DNA from: an uncultured Bacteroidota bacterium
Lineage (GTDB): Bacteria; Bacteroidota; Bacteroidia; Bacteroidales; F082
Assembly: GCA_903891085.1 (NCBI GenBank)
Contig: CAITDJ010000009.1
Coordinates: forward strand, 1 to 64,000
Direction of reading: 5' to 3'
DNA: 64,000 bases
Positions 17,490 through 25,211 of the stretch are shown piece after piece. Position 1 is the stretch's first letter. Every line of letters begins with the position of its first letter. A program made the position numbers and the translations under genes. The notes beneath the pieces are model-generated. The model worked only from the letters and a program-made list of their open reading frames with translations. It was not told where the DNA came from and did no database searches.

Positions 17490-18287
17490 ATGAAAGAAAT
17501 TTCATTTCAATCTAAAATAATTTCCTACACCTGTGTCGGAGAAGGTCCTTGTCTGGTGCTATTGCACGGTTTCCCGATGGATCAGCGTGTCTGGGAGAAA
17601 ACCAGCATGCATTTGTCAGGATATTACAAAACAATTTGCATCGATTTACCGGGTTTCGGACAATCTGATATGCTAGATGAAATTCATTCCATGGCGCTGA
17701 TGGCTCAGGCGGTGCAGGCTGTTTTATGGCATGAAAAGATTGAAAAATGCGTTATTCTGGGCCATTCGATGGGTGGTTATGTAATTCTGGAGTTTGCCCG
17801 TCAGTTTCCCGAAATGCTGAAAGGATTGATTCTGCTTCATTCTCAGGCTGCTGCCGATGATGAAACCTCACAGGCAAACCGCAACAAATCGATCGAAGCG
17901 GTGAAACAAAACAAGGACATATTTATCAATCCATTTATTGAGGGATTATTCAGTGATGATTTCATTGCAAATCAAGCTGATAGGGTCAATTTAATCAAAG
18001 AAATCTGTCAATCACAAAAAGTTGAAGCAATTGTTGCAGCGCTGGCTGGAATGCGCGATCGGGCTGATCAGATTGAATTGCTAAAAAGGATTCAAGTTCC
18101 GGTTTTGTTTATTCTTGGCAAGGAGGATAAACGTATGCCCTACTTCAACATCATGTCACAGGCTGCTTTGCCGGCACACGCTGAACTCCTGATACTGGAT
18201 AAGGTAGCTCATTTTGGTTTTATGGAAAAACCTCAGATCGTTGGGATGACAATCGGTCAGTTTACGGATAAGTGTTTTACTGTTTGA
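17490..18287 (+). CDS. alpha/beta hydrolase
   Basis: The 265-residue cytoplasmic protein has the alpha/beta hydrolase core: LLHGFPMDQRVW with the oxyanion region, nucleophile Ser in LGHSMGGYV (about residue 94), acid in ILGKEDKRMP (about 212) and the histidine in KVAHFGFMEKP (about 241). No signal peptide. It is placed 62 bp after the second aminopeptidase gene and may be co-transcribed. The family covers esterases, peptidases and dehalogenases, and the substrate cannot be assigned. Confidence 0.88.
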   Translation: MKEISFQSKIISYTCVGEGPCLVLLHGFPMDQRVWEKTSMHLSGYYKTICIDLPGFGQSDMLDEIHSMALMAQAVQAVLWHEKIEKCVILGHSMGGYVILEFARQFPEMLKGLILLHSQAAADDETSQANRNKSIEAVKQNKDIFINPFIEGLFSDDFIANQADRVNLIKEICQSQKVEAIVAALAGMRDRADQIELLKRIQVPVLFILGKEDKRMPYFNIMSQAALPAHAELLILDKVAHFGFMEKPQIVGMTIGQFTDKCFTV

Positions 18288-18333
18288 AATATTTACTTTT
18301 TCTAGTTCAATCAATAAGTTGAATGAAGTATTT

Positions 18334-18362
18334 TGTCAGCCTGAGCGGAGTCGAAGGCGACA
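18334..18362 (+). repeat. left hairpin repeat flanking the GIY-YIG gene
   Basis: The 29 bp fold as TGTCAGCC / GGCGACA (one bulged A) around the 14-nt loop TGAGCGGAGTCGAA. An inverted copy with the identical loop lies directly after the GIY-YIG stop codon. Confidence 0.85.
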
Positions 18363-18481
18363 AGTAAAAACCATTTATTGATGAACACTTTGAAGGTAAA
18401 TTAACCACTCAATTTACTCATTTCCAAAGATTTGTTGATTGGTTCAAGTCTTGAATTCGGCCTTCATTTTTATAATAAAAG

Positions 18482-18512
18482 TTGTAAATTTCTTTCTGCT
18501 CCCCTATTTTTG
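18482..18512 (+). promoter_or_regulatory. promoter of the GIY-YIG gene
   Basis: GTTG at 18481-18484 is followed after 20 bp by TATTTTTG at 18505-18512. This is close to the Bacteroidota consensus TTTG-N19-TAnnTTTG. The leader would be about 40 nt. Confidence 0.6.
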
Positions 18513-18559
18513 TAGAGTCACATTTATGAAATTCAGTATCATTTGCCAATAAATAAATC

Positions 18560-18892
18560 ATGACTTCTAATCAGAAAACCTATTATGTGTATATACTGAA
18601 ATGCGCTGATAACAGCTATTATACAGGTTTTACCAGCGATTTGGAACACAGAATTGCAACACATCAGGAAGGTCGTGATCCAGACAGCTACACCTATTCA
18701 AGAAGACCGGTTGAACTCGTTTATGCAGAATATTTTATGGAACCAAAGGCGGCCATCTCATTCAAAAAACAATTAAAAGGATGGTCAAGTGCTAAAAAAG
18801 AGGCCTTGATTGCCGGAAATTGGGATAAAATCAAAATTCTCGCGAAGTGTAAAAACAAGACAAGTCATGAAAAACTTAAAAAAGACGATTAA
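18560..18892 (+). CDS. GIY-YIG nuclease family protein (stand-alone UvrC/SLX1-like domain)
   Basis: The 110-residue protein is one GIY-YIG domain: YYVYILKCADNSYYTGFTSD near residue 7, in which the usual GIY and YIG are YVY and YTG, the catalytic arginine in LEHRIATHQ, and a conserved glutamate in the PVELVYAEYFMEPKAA segment. The C-terminal end is lysine-rich (KCKNKTSHEKLKKDD). Stand-alone proteins of this type (YhbQ-like) are common in Bacteroidota, often in several copies; their role is poorly known. The gene has its own promoter and is flanked by an inverted pair of hairpin repeats. Confidence 0.93.
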   Translation: MTSNQKTYYVYILKCADNSYYTGFTSDLEHRIATHQEGRDPDSYTYSRRPVELVYAEYFMEPKAAISFKKQLKGWSSAKKEALIAGNWDKIKILAKCKNKTSHEKLKKDD

Positions 18893-18921
18893 GTCGCGCT
18901 TCGACTCCGCTCAGCGTGACA
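18893..18921 (-). repeat. right hairpin repeat flanking the GIY-YIG gene
   Basis: Read on the minus strand it is TGTCACGC, loop TGAGCGGAGTCGAA, GCGCGAC. The loop is identical to the left copy. Two of the three inner stem pairs differ from the left copy but remain paired (C-G/G-C swaps). It starts directly after the GIY-YIG stop codon. Confidence 0.85.
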
Positions 18922-18972
18922 AAAAAATAACATAATATTGATAATTAGCAAGTTAGTGTTTCCTAATAACCC

Positions 18973-19848
18973 TTATTCCACCAACCTGTCAAGCGTGGTT
19001 TGAATCAGCAGATCCATATTGGCATGATAATCACCGGCGAATTTTTCAGTTACACGGTTGGCAATAACCAAACAAATAGTGAGTGCCTCGTGTCCCAGCA
19101 AACGGCTCAATCCGTACAAAGCTGATGACTCCATTTCAAAATTATTGATCTTGAGTCCGTTATAACTGAATGACTCAATTTTTTTATTCATTGTTACATC
19201 ACCAAGTGGCAATCTCAGACTCCGTCCCTGTGGCCCATAAAAGCCGGGGGAAGTGGCTGTAACTCCATGATAATACCCTTCACCAAGTTTCTTTAACAGG
19301 CTTTCTGAAGATTTCACCACATAAGGACCCGGAAGCAATGGAGACCAATTCATATGTTTCACAAAAGCATCGGTCATTCCATGTTCGATAACCTTCCCGC
19401 TTCCTCCGTAAAAATGCAGCAATCCATCCAAACCCAAGGCAAATTCGGCAGCGACAAAACTAGTTCCCACCTCAATCTCAGGTTGAAGCGCTCCTGAAGT
19501 TCCGAGCCGGACAAGATTCAGTTTTATGTGTTCCGCATTTATCTCTCTGGTTTTGAGGTTTATATTCGCTAACGCATCCAATTCATTGATCACGATATCG
19601 ATATTATCCGTTCCCATTCCGGTCGATAGCACCGTAACCCGTTTCCCTTTATATGTTCCGGTATGTGTCACAATCTCGCGGTTGGCCATCTGAAATTCGA
19701 TATGATCAAACAAACGTGAAACATCTTTCACCCTGCCGGGATCACCGACGAGAATGATGGAATCAGCAATCTGATGTGGAAAAAGGCGCAAATGATATAC
19801 ACTGCCATCGGTATGTAAAACAAGTTGTGAATCAGGTATCTTATACAT
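18973..19848 (-). CDS. nucleoside phosphorylase (uridine phosphorylase-like)
   Basis: The 291-residue protein has the PNP/UDP family core: ILVGDPGRVKDVSRLF near the N-terminus, the phosphate-binding LVRLGTSGALQ, and NNFEMESSALYGLSRLLGH with the ribose-contacting Met-Glu. This pattern is nearest to uridine phosphorylase-type enzymes, which split nucleosides with phosphate in salvage. I start it at the ATG at 19848 (MYKIPDSQLV); an upstream ATG at 19899 adds 17 residues that do not look like the family. It is convergent with the GIY-YIG gene and divergent from cinA. Confidence 0.9.
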   Translation of the reverse strand: MYKIPDSQLVLHTDGSVYHLRLFPHQIADSIILVGDPGRVKDVSRLFDHIEFQMANREIVTHTGTYKGKRVTVLSTGMGTDNIDIVINELDALANINLKTREINAEHIKLNLVRLGTSGALQPEIEVGTSFVAAEFALGLDGLLHFYGGSGKVIEHGMTDAFVKHMNWSPLLPGPYVVKSSESLLKKLGEGYYHGVTATSPGFYGPQGRSLRLPLGDVTMNKKIESFSYNGLKINNFEMESSALYGLSRLLGHEALTICLVIANRVTEKFAGDYHANMDLLIQTTLDRLVE

Positions 19849-19999
19849 TAAAGTCAAATTTCTTGGTGAAACAAAAAGAATCGGCAAAGGTAAGAACATT
19901 GCCTGAGTTAAAACGAATCTGGTTCAATTCAGGAAAAGACGCTAATTTTACGCCGATCAGGTAGAAAACACCCGCATCAATTTTGATAAAACAGAAAAA

Positions 20000-21259
20000 A
20001 TGAAAAATAAGTGGCAGGGAATCTGCGAAATCATCTCGATCGGCGACGAGTTACTTATCGGACAGGTTGTGAATACAAATGCCTCCTGGATGGGCGAACA
20101 ACTCAGTCTGAACGGCTTACAGCTCCGCAGAGTGATCAGTATAGGCGATCAGGCCAGTGAAATTTCTTCGGCTTTATCAGATTCAGTTTCAAGGGCTGAA
20201 TTTGTCTTCATTACAGGCGGATTAGGACCAACTGCCGATGATATCACCAAGCCGGTTTTGTGTGATTTTTTTAAAACACAGTTGGTATTAAACCAGGAAG
20301 CCCTCGAACAGGTAACCTCTTTTTTTAAAGGCCGCGGAATCGAACTTTCAGAACGAAACCGAGCACAGGCGATGCTTCCCGAAAACTGCCTTCCGATTCG
20401 AAATTATAACGGAACATCCCCCGGAATGTGGTTCGAGACCGAAAAAGCGATTGTCGTTTCCATGCCTGGCGTACCTTTTGAGATGAAAGCGATGTTCACG
20501 AATCAGGTTATCCCGAAAGTGAAGACCCTTGTCAAAACAAATCATATTGCGCACAAAACCATACTGACCTGCGGCATCGGAGAATCTTATCTCGCCGATC
20601 AGATCAAAGATTGGGAACTGGTGCTTCCGACACATTTCAAACTGGCCTATTTACCTCAACCCGGTATCGTCAGGCTGCGGTTGAGTGGTTCGCATCATGA
20701 TCAGGATGAGCTCGAATCGGAGATGAACCAGTTAGTTGAAAAGCTTCAACCGCTGATTGCAAAATATGTTTACGGAACAGGAGAATCCACTTTGGAACAG
20801 GTAATTGGATCTTTTCTGAAAGAAAATCATAAAACCCTCTCAACTGCTGAAAGCTGTACAGGGGGTTATCTGGCGCATTTGATCACCTCAGTTCCGGGAA
20901 GTTCGGCCTACTTCAAGGGATCGATCATTGCTTATGATAATGTTGTCAAATCAGAATTATTGGGTGTGAGTGATACCGACCTGATGATTCACGGAGCTGT
21001 GAGTCAGGAAGTGGCAGAAGCCATGGCGATTGGAGTAAGAAAGAATCTGAAAACAGATTACGCGCTCTCAACTACCGGAATTGCCGGTCCGGAAGGCGGA
21101 ACAGAAGAAAAGCCTGTCGGAACAGTCTGGATTGCGCTGGCCTCGGAAAATAGTGTCGTATCAAAGAAATTCCGATTTGGCGATCATCGCGGACGAAATA
21201 TTCACCGTTCGGCGCTCGAAGCGATGAATATGTTGCGGATGGAGCTTATCAGGAAATAA
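20000..21259 (+). CDS. cinA: CinA family protein (competence/damage-inducible; nicotinamide mononucleotide deamidase)
   Basis: The 419-residue protein has both domains of full-length CinA: an N-terminal MoCF-like domain (EIISIGDELLIGQVVNTNASW, and FITGGLGPTADDITK) linked to ADP-ribose pyrophosphatase activity, and a C-terminal amidase domain with STAESCTGGYLAHLIT and STTGIAGPEGG. The C-terminal domain deamidates NMN in pyridine nucleotide recycling. A symmetric terminator lies 2 bp after its stop, shared with fabD on the other strand. Confidence 0.95.
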   Translation: MKNKWQGICEIISIGDELLIGQVVNTNASWMGEQLSLNGLQLRRVISIGDQASEISSALSDSVSRAEFVFITGGLGPTADDITKPVLCDFFKTQLVLNQEALEQVTSFFKGRGIELSERNRAQAMLPENCLPIRNYNGTSPGMWFETEKAIVVSMPGVPFEMKAMFTNQVIPKVKTLVKTNHIAHKTILTCGIGESYLADQIKDWELVLPTHFKLAYLPQPGIVRLRLSGSHHDQDELESEMNQLVEKLQPLIAKYVYGTGESTLEQVIGSFLKENHKTLSTAESCTGGYLAHLITSVPGSSAYFKGSIIAYDNVVKSELLGVSDTDLMIHGAVSQEVAEAMAIGVRKNLKTDYALSTTGIAGPEGGTEEKPVGTVWIALASENSVVSKKFRFGDHRGRNIHRSALEAMNMLRMELIRK

Positions 21260-21260
21260 A

Positions 21261-21286
21261 AAAAGCCTGCTGAGAAGCAGGCTTTC
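21261..21286. terminator. bidirectional terminator between cinA and fabD
   Basis: A perfect 10-bp stem (AAAGCCTGCT / AGCAGGCTTT) with a GAGA loop lies between two convergent genes. A-rich sequence on its left side makes a T-run for the minus strand; the plus-strand T-run is short. Confidence 0.85.
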
Positions 21287-21306
21287 AAGGTATATTTCTT
21301 GTTATA

Positions 21307-22194
21307 TTATATAATCACAGCACTTTGTGTGGTAATATTCCGGTCAATTTTCTTAAACATCCCCTGCAACACATTGCCTGGTCCAACTTCTATAACCACC
21401 TTCACCCCACTGGCAATCATATTGCTCATAATATGTGTCCAGCGAACCGGAGATGTTAATTGGGCGATCAGATTCTTTTTAATGATTTCAGGATCGGTAA
21501 CGGATTGCCCGGTAACATTTTGATAAATCGGACAAATACCACGTGCAATTTTCGTCGTCGCGATGGCTTCTGCCAGTTCGAGACGGGCCGGCTCCATCAA
21601 AGGAGAATGAAAGGCGCCGCCAACTTTTAACGGAAGTGCGCGTTTTGCTCCGGCTGCAAGCATTTTTTCACAAGCCAGCGCAACACCTTCAACCGAACCG
21701 GAAATAACAATCTGGTCGGGACCATTGTAATTGGCAGGAACAACAATTTCGTTTTTGATAGATGCACAAACCGATTCGACCACCGAATCTGTCAAACCAA
21801 GTATAGCTGCCATGGTGCTGGGTTGCAGTTCACATGCCTTTTGCATGGCGAGCGCCCGCTTTGAAACCAATCTCAACCCATCTTCAAAGGTCATGCTTCT
21901 GTTGGCAACCAAGGCCGAAAACTCGCCCAACGAATGTCCTGCCACAAGATCAGGCGCAAATTCGTCGCCCATTGCAATGGCAAGACACACCGAATGGAGG
22001 AAAACAGCTGGTTGTGTCACGTTTGTTTGTTTCAGATCTTCTTCAGTTCCTTCGAACATCAAATCTGTAATTTTAAATTTCAACAGGGTGTTCGCCTTCA
22101 GAAAATATTCTTTGGCCCTGGGTGATTTATCATATAAATCTTTTCCCATTCCAACAAACTGCGACCCCTGACCGGGAAATACATAAGCTTTCAT
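21307..22194 (-). CDS. fabD: malonyl-CoA:ACP transacylase
   Basis: The 295-residue protein begins AYVFPGQGSQFVGMGKDLYD and has the active-site serine in VAGHSLGEFSALVA (about residue 91), the ANYNGPDQIVISG segment, and the catalytic histidine in VGGAFHSPLMEPA (about 196). It moves malonyl groups from CoA to acyl carrier protein for fatty acid synthesis. It stands apart from other fab genes here. Confidence 0.97.
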   Translation of the reverse strand: MKAYVFPGQGSQFVGMGKDLYDKSPRAKEYFLKANTLLKFKITDLMFEGTEEDLKQTNVTQPAVFLHSVCLAIAMGDEFAPDLVAGHSLGEFSALVANRSMTFEDGLRLVSKRALAMQKACELQPSTMAAILGLTDSVVESVCASIKNEIVVPANYNGPDQIVISGSVEGVALACEKMLAAGAKRALPLKVGGAFHSPLMEPARLELAEAIATTKIARGICPIYQNVTGQSVTDPEIIKKNLIAQLTSPVRWTHIMSNMIASGVKVVIEVGPGNVLQGMFKKIDRNITTQSAVII

Positions 22195-22246
22195 AAATTT
22201 GGCTTTTCGATTATTAGCTATCTATCAGGCGATTATCAAAATTTCT

Positions 22247-22972
22247 TTATTTACGATCACCGAAAAAGCGAAGCAAAAATAAGAATAAATTGATGAAATC
22301 GAGATACAATGTCAAGGCACCCATTATTGTTACTTTCCGCATCGTGTCGCCCTGCTCAATAGCCGCTGCTCCGATTCGCTTGAGTTTTTGCACATCATAC
22401 GCAGTTAAACCGGTGAATACCAATACACCCACGAAACTGATGATGTAATCGAGCGTGCTGCTTTTCATGAAGAAATTAACCAATGAAGCAACAATTATTC
22501 CAATAACACCCATCATCATGAACGAGCCAAATTTGCTCAAATCTGTTTTTGTCGTGAATCCCAAAACAGCCATTAAACCAAACATAGCAGATGTGATCAT
22601 GAAAGTTTTAGCAATGGATGAACCGGTATATGCCAGAAAAATAAAACTCAGACTTAGCCCCATCAACACCGAATAACCAATAAACACAAGTGTCATGGTA
22701 TTTGCACTCATTCGGGCAAAACCTGCCGACATCCACAAAACAAGCCCTAAAGGCGACAACATCACAATCCAACCTAAGATTGACATACCGCCTGTTTCAG
22801 AATTAACCATCATGGTTTTAAAAGATTCATTTCCGGCTGCAGTGTATGCGATCAAGGCGGTTAAGGCCATGGCAACAAACATCCATGTGAAAACATTTGT
22901 CATAAAAGTACGCACCATCGACTGTGACTGAAATTCAGTCGTTTGTGAAAATGGATTTTGAATACTGTTCAT
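22247..22972 (-). CDS. Bax inhibitor-1/YccA family membrane protein
   Basis: The 241-residue protein has seven hydrophobic segments and conserved acidic and polar residues of the family, including LTAYDVQKLKRIG before the last helix and YLDFINLFLFLLRFFG at the end. The charged linker to the last helix matches the BI-1 (TMBIM) fold, in which paired aspartates form a pH-sensitive calcium leak. It lies 52 bp upstream of fabD on the same strand. Cellular role in bacteria is not well defined. Confidence 0.92.
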   Translation of the reverse strand: MNSIQNPFSQTTEFQSQSMVRTFMTNVFTWMFVAMALTALIAYTAAGNESFKTMMVNSETGGMSILGWIVMLSPLGLVLWMSAGFARMSANTMTLVFIGYSVLMGLSLSFIFLAYTGSSIAKTFMITSAMFGLMAVLGFTTKTDLSKFGSFMMMGVIGIIVASLVNFFMKSSTLDYIISFVGVLVFTGLTAYDVQKLKRIGAAAIEQGDTMRKVTIMGALTLYLDFINLFLFLLRFFGDRK

Positions 22973-23018
22973 ATTAATTAACGATTTAATTTTTACTATT
23001 TAATTGTTTTACACTAAG

Positions 23019-23639
23019 TTATCCTAATTTTGAACCTATTAAACTGATGAATTCGGCACGCGTTTCGGCACGGCTAAATGCGCCTGTAAAATCGCTGGTT
23101 GTTGTAACGGCACTTTGTTTTTGCACTCCGCGCATTGACATACACATGTGACGGGCCTCTATTACTACGGCCACGCCAAGTGGGTTCAGGGCATCGTTGA
23201 TCGCTTCCTTTATCTGTGTCGTTAATCGCTCCTGCACCTGAAGCCTCCGCGAATAGGCTTCTACCACCCGCGCAATCTTACTTAATCCTGTAATATAGCC
23301 ATTTGGAATATATCCGATATGGGCTTTCCCAACAAACGGGATCATATGGTGTTCGCATAAAGAAAAAATCTCGATATCTTTTACAATCACCATTTCGCGG
23401 TAGTCTTCCTTGAACCGGGCCGAAAGCAATATCTCGCGCGGATCGTGGTCGTATCCCTGTGTCAGAAACTGAATCGATTTGGCAACACGACGGGGTGTAT
23501 CGAGCAATCCTTCGCGCTCAGGATTTTCACCCAGAAGCCCCAGGATCGCACGGTAATGCACTTCCAGTTCCTTTAACTTTTCGGGAGCATACTTTTCGAT
23601 CTTTTCGTAACCCAACAAATCCTTTATGGTTTTTTGCAT
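23019..23639 (-). CDS. folE: GTP cyclohydrolase I
   Basis: The 206-residue protein has the type I FolE motifs: [20 protein letters not shown], zinc-binding [20 protein letters not shown] and the later [15 protein letters not shown], giving the Cys-His-Cys zinc site. It turns GTP into 7,8-dihydroneopterin triphosphate, the first step of folate, tetrahydrobiopterin and queuosine synthesis. The next gene on the same strand upstream is a PTPS-type enzyme that uses its product; the gap is 80 bp. Confidence 0.97.
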   Translation of the reverse strand: MQKTIKDLLGYEKIEKYAPEKLKELEVHYRAILGLLGENPEREGLLDTPRRVAKSIQFLTQGYDHDPREILLSARFKEDYREMVIVKDIEIFSLCEHHMIPFVGKAHIGYIPNGYITGLSKIARVVEAYSRRLQVQERLTTQIKEAINDALNPLGVAVVIEARHMCMSMRGVQKQSAVTTTSDFTGAFSRAETRAEFISLIGSKLG

Positions 23640-23719
23640 ACCGGTTTATTTATACATTCAATCCTTTTACAAATGTTTTCCAATTCTATCAACAATAATG
23701 CCAGCGAAAATCATGTCAC

Positions 23720-24133
23720 TTATTTTCCAAAATATTCAATATAATTATTTTCCGATTCATAGAGTTTTACTGCATGCAACTCGGCACCAAGCGCCCTAAT
23801 CCCATGCAAAAGCTGATTCCAAATATTTACAGCAAGTACTTCGGTGGATGCAAATTTACCAGCCATAAAGTCAACCTCAAGGTTGATATTTTTGTGATCA
23901 ATTTTCTCAATGATTAGATCCTTGATTATCATACTCAATTGCTTGAGATTCAATAAAAAACCTGTTTCCGGATCAATTTCACCCTTAATCGTAACAAACA
24001 ATTCATAATTATGACCATGCCAGTTTGGGTTCGAGCATTTGCCGAATACCTCAAGATTCTGTTCATCTGTGAAATCAGCTCTGAACAACCTGTGGGCAGC
24101 ATTAAATCGTTCACGCCGGGTAATAAAAATCAT
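23720..24133 (-). CDS. 6-pyruvoyltetrahydropterin synthase / QueD family protein
   Basis: The 137-residue protein is a T-fold enzyme with zinc histidines in FNAAHRLF and HGHNY and the C-terminal YESENNYIEYFGK with the glutamate that anchors the pterin. The catalytic cysteine is in GKCSNPNWHGHNY, that is C-x5-HGH, the spacing of 6-pyruvoyl-tetrahydropterin synthase; classical QueD has C-x3-HGH. Next to folE, this suggests a biopterin-type product, though a role in queuosine synthesis is not excluded. The -7 element is at 24156-24163. Confidence 0.9.
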   Translation of the reverse strand: MIFITRRERFNAAHRLFRADFTDEQNLEVFGKCSNPNWHGHNYELFVTIKGEIDPETGFLLNLKQLSMIIKDLIIEKIDHKNINLEVDFMAGKFASTEVLAVNIWNQLLHGIRALGAELHAVKLYESENNYIEYFGK

Positions 24134-24155
24134 TGTATTCTATTATAAATGGTTA

Positions 24156-24163
24156 CAAAGATA
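24156..24163 (-). promoter_or_regulatory. -7 element (TATCTTTG) of the PTPS-folE genes
   Basis: The minus strand reads TATCTTTG, 22 bp upstream of the PTPS start codon. The leader would be about 15 nt. Confidence 0.5.
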
Positions 24164-24233
24164 GTTTTAAAAAATGGTGTTGGTTTTTCAGGCAGCCACT
24201 ATTTTGAATGAAAAATCCTTCAGTTCAAACAAT

Positions 24234-24611
24234 CTATCCCAGCTTTTGTTTGGCAATAGTGATAACTTCAAAGGCTGTAAAAACAATATAGTAGACAAAA
24301 AACGTCAAAATAAATGGCACGGCATCGCCCCTGTTAAACAACACATACACCAGAATGACAGCAAGATAGGCGATCAATTTAGAAAATGTTGCAATCATAA
24401 AATAATTCGTAAACGAACTCAGTTTTTTTTGCTTTGCACGGTTAAACAACCAAAACAAAAAACTATTGGTCAGGCAAAAGAATATCAATAACCATGGCCA
24501 GACAGGTGTAACAGCGGAAGGTATATAAACACCCAGCAAAAAGTTTCCAACTGCCAGAACCAGCCCAATTACACCGAGTTTAATGATAAAATCTATCATG
24601 TCTTCATTCAT
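24234..24611 (-). CDS. small membrane protein, AtpI-like (four helices)
   Basis: The 125-residue protein has four hydrophobic helices (about 8-27, 33-52, 67-90, 96-116), with basic residues between helices 2 and 3 (FNRAKQKK). Position directly after atpZ, and size, suggest the AtpI-like protein that precedes atpB in Bacteroidota ATP synthase clusters. I start it at the ATG at 24611, which overlaps the atpZ stop as ATGA; the longer frame to 24710 lies within atpZ. No atpB follows here: the next gene is a PTPS enzyme, so the gene is separated from the ATP synthase. Confidence 0.7.
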   Translation of the reverse strand: MNEDMIDFIIKLGVIGLVLAVGNFLLGVYIPSAVTPVWPWLLIFFCLTNSFLFWLFNRAKQKKLSSFTNYFMIATFSKLIAYLAVILVYVLFNRGDAVPFILTFFVYYIVFTAFEVITIAKQKLG

Positions 24612-24838
24612 GGTTTTTTGATGAAATCTCTGATAGCATAATAAATGGCCAACACGACTGAACCAACCGATAAAACGGCAGTAAAAACCGGAAATTTGAT
24701 ACCAAGCCAACGGTCGAGATAATAACCGCCAAAAACGCCGGCCAATATGATGAACAGCATCTGAAAAGCCAGCGATGAATACTTTGCATAAGATTGCATC
24801 GAACTACCGGTTTTCTTTTTATTGTTGGGTTGAATCAT
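24608..24838 (-). CDS. AtpZ/AtpI family protein (F1F0 ATPase-associated)
   Basis: The 76-residue protein has a basic N-terminus (KKKTGSS), the sequence AKYSSLAFQMLFIILAG leading into the first helix, then the GGYYLDRWLG motif and a second helix ending in RDFIKK. The G-x3-DxxLG pattern is typical of AtpZ/AtpI proteins, which assist assembly or ion supply of F-type ATP synthase. It overlaps bactofilin by 20 bp upstream and the AtpI-like gene by 4 bp downstream, so the three are translationally linked. Confidence 0.88.
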   Translation of the reverse strand: MIQPNNKKKTGSSMQSYAKYSSLAFQMLFIILAGVFGGYYLDRWLGIKFPVFTAVLSVGSVVLAIYYAIRDFIKKP

Positions 24839-25211
24839 TGTGTTTTTCTGCCAAATCGGTCATCATGCATTTTCCCCTGAATTTTGCACCCACCTCAATG
24901 GTAAGTCTTGAAGTTTCCAGATCACCTTCGATGGAGGCCGTTGATTTCAAGGAAGTGAGTTCATCTACCTTGATGTTTGCTTTTACCTGACCCGAGATAT
25001 CGGCATTCTGACAAACAATACTTCCTCCTACAACACCTGAAGGGCCGATAACAAGACGGCCACCCACTTTAATTGAGCCTGTCAGCAGCCCGTCAATCCT
25101 GAAATCTCCGGAAGATTCAATATCACCTTTGATGGTTGTTCCCTGACCAATGATATTACGTGCAGGAAACTCATGTACAACTTTTGTAAAGCTTTTTAGA
25201 TTCATAATCAT
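24819..25211 (-). CDS. bactofilin (polymer-forming cytoskeletal protein)
   Basis: The 130-residue protein is a single bactofilin (DUF583) domain: an N-terminal tail, then a right-handed beta-helix with regular GxI/GxV turns such as GDIESSGDFRIDGLLTGSI and GPSGVVGGSIVCQNADISGQV. Bactofilins polymerise into filaments that often place peptidoglycan enzymes. Its ATG overlaps the sprE/porW stop as ATGA. An M23 peptidase, a frequent partner of bactofilins, is divergently encoded on the other side of sprE. Confidence 0.93.
   Translation of the reverse strand: MIMNLKSFTKVVHEFPARNIIGQGTTIKGDIESSGDFRIDGLLTGSIKVGGRLVIGPSGVVGGSIVCQNADISGQVKANIKVDELTSLKSTASIEGDLETSRLTIEVGAKFRGKCMMTDLAEKHNDSTQQ

Larger units (their letters stand above)
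18334..18921 (+). mobile_element. possible mobile unit: GIY-YIG gene between inverted hairpin repeats
   Basis: The 588-bp interval begins and ends with the inverted hairpins and holds a promoter-like element and one GIY-YIG nuclease gene. The right hairpin starts at the base after the stop codon. No target-site duplication was recognised. The mobile interpretation is inference; a fixed gene next to dispersed palindromes is the alternative. Confidence 0.4.

Noticed and set aside
18334-18921. GIY-YIG gene considered as a homing endonuclease in an intron or intein
   Set aside because: The domain is alone and short, has no DNA-binding extension, and the flanking genes are intact and separate.
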